Assembly (NCBI GenBank): GCA_029259835.1
Contig: JAJDEL010000423.1
Location: 1 to 17,067 of the forward strand
Length of the DNA: 17,067 nucleotides
From: Planctomicrobium sp.
GTDB lineage: Bacteria; Planctomycetota; Planctomycetia; Planctomycetales; Planctomycetaceae
Direction: 5' to 3'
The position numbers and the translations under genes are program-made. Position 1 is the first letter of the stretch; every line of letters begins with the position of its first letter. Below, piece by piece: positions 16,174 to 17,067 of this stretch. A model generated the notes under the pieces. The model did no database searches and was not told the origin of the DNA. It saw only the letters and a list, made by a program, of their open reading frames with translations.

Positions 16174-17067
16174 ATGAACGACCTCTCTGCCGATTCGGCT
16201 CGTCCGACGAACGTTCGTTTTCGTGTCTTGTTCATCTGTTTTTGCTCTGCGGCGCTGCTTTATCTTGACCGTTTCTGCATGAACTTCGCACAGCAATATG
16301 TGAAAGAGGATCTGCTGCTCACGGACGACCAACTTGGTCAATGTATGTCCGCGTTCTTTTTTGCGTATGCATTGTTTCAAGTTCCATCTGGTTGGATGTC
16401 AGACCGGTTCGGCCCACGCTCGATGATGGCGATCTACATTATCGTCTGGTCAATCTTTACGGCTCTCATGGGAGCCGTGATGGGATTCTTCGGACTGGTC
16501 GTCGTTCGGATGGCTTCGGGAGTCGGTCAGGCAGGTGCGTATCCGACGTGTGCCTCTGTCGTTCGGCGCTGGATGCCTGCGGAAGCACGCGGTCGCGCAA
16601 GCAGTACCATCGCTTTTGGCGGTCGAGTCGGTGGCGTCCTCGCGCCGATCCTTACGATGGCGCTCGTCATTGCATTTGTGCCCATGAGCACTTCCCCACT
16701 CTTGATCGAGACCGACATCCTTTCAACTCAACCGATCAATGATCTGCTATCAGGCGTCACCGAGAAAGAAGCGAAAGGAAACCCGGACGTTCTGCGGCGA
16801 GTCTCGCTCGCTGAGGAAAAAATTCAATTGATTCCCACCTCAGCACATGGCAACCCTGAGCAACTCGCCGCAGAGTTCAACCTGTTGATTAAAGGTGAAA
16901 CGGTTGCAACCGCAGGCGACATGCATGGTATCGGCCTTGAGAAAGAAGGTGCCCGGCTTCTCAAAAAAACGGACCTCACGCAAGTTCAGCAACAGCGACT
17001 CAATCGTCTCATCCTGGAAGCGATCTTTCCGAAGACGGTCAAGAAAATTTACGTGCAAGGCTGGCGA
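16174..17067 (+). CDS. MFS transporter (ACS-like), 3' end beyond window
   Basis: An open frame of 298 codons runs off the right edge. It encodes the N-terminal half of a major facilitator. Helix 1 contains LLYLDRFCMNF; helices 2-3 flank the motif-A loop GWMSDRFGPRSMM; helix 4 begins VVVRMASGVGQAGAYPT; the helix 4-5 loop is RRWMPAEARGRASS; helix 5 is near residues 147-170. These match the anion:cation symporter and sugar-acid group of MFS proteins, but the substrate is uncertain. From about 171 to 292 there is a hydrophilic stretch where the family normally has a short loop; GWR at the window edge looks like the usual start of helix 6. By topology this insert should face the periplasm. The ATG at 16174 has only a weak upstream site. 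Confidence 0.85.
   Translation, partial: MNDLSADSARPTNVRFRVLFICFCSAALLYLDRFCMNFAQQYVKEDLLLTDDQLGQCMSAFFFAYALFQVPSGWMSDRFGPRSMMAIYIIVWSIFTALMGAVMGFFGLVVVRMASGVGQAGAYPTCASVVRRWMPAEARGRASSTIAFGGRVGGVLAPILTMALVIAFVPMSTSPLLIETDILSTQPINDLLSGVTEKEAKGNPDVLRRVSLAEEKIQLIPTSAHGNPEQLAAEFNLLIKGETVATAGDMHGIGLEKEGARLLKKTDLTQVQQQRLNRLILEAIFPKTVKKIYVQGWR

Overview
The window looks like chromosomal DNA of a planctomycete (Planctomycetota, probably order Planctomycetales). This is inferred from gene content, not from a marker gene. The clues are a DUF1570-type secreted metalloprotease-like protein, a McsB arginine kinase outside Firmicutes, a RibBA with unusual active-site loop residues, large signal-peptide proteins beside ABC ATPases, many TTG/GTG starts, and short palindromic repeats in intergenic gaps. 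G+C looks moderate. No insertion sequence, phage gene or CRISPR array is visible.

Left part (1-4560). The left edge cuts an initiator tRNA-fMet on the minus strand. Next come a secreted DUF1570-like protein (minus), a SixA-type phosphohistidine phosphatase (plus), a RodA/FtsW-type SEDS glycosyltransferase (minus) and a YqgE/AlgH family protein (plus). The 397-base gap between the SEDS gene and yqgE holds a large imperfect palindrome and smaller dyads.

Middle (4595-7041, minus). ribBA (riboflavin synthesis) lies downstream of mcsB (protein arginine kinase). The gap between them holds a GC-rich hairpin. No mcsA, ctsR or clpC is nearby.

Right-centre (7234-15150). This is the most interesting part: two related modules facing away from each other across a 0.2-kb divergent promoter region. 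The minus module is a 775-residue membrane-anchored protein followed by an ABC ATPase. The plus module is a 583-residue protein of the same layout (signal peptide, beta-rich region, GATase-like core, two mid-protein membrane helices, large C-terminal domain), a paralogous ABC ATPase, and a 515-residue permease that reads as two fused six-helix ABC-2 halves. Two different ATPases with one double-length permease suggest a single asymmetric ABC-2 machine with two diverged accessory proteins. Its substrate cannot be read from the sequence. A palindromic repeat pair separates the plus ATPase from its permease, and a hairpin beginning in the permease stop codon may end that transcript.

Right end (15267-17067). 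uppS (undecaprenyl diphosphate synthase) is followed by an MFS transporter cut by the window edge. That transporter has an insertion of about 120 residues between helices 5 and 6. uppS and the SEDS gene both serve peptidoglycan synthesis but are not in one operon.
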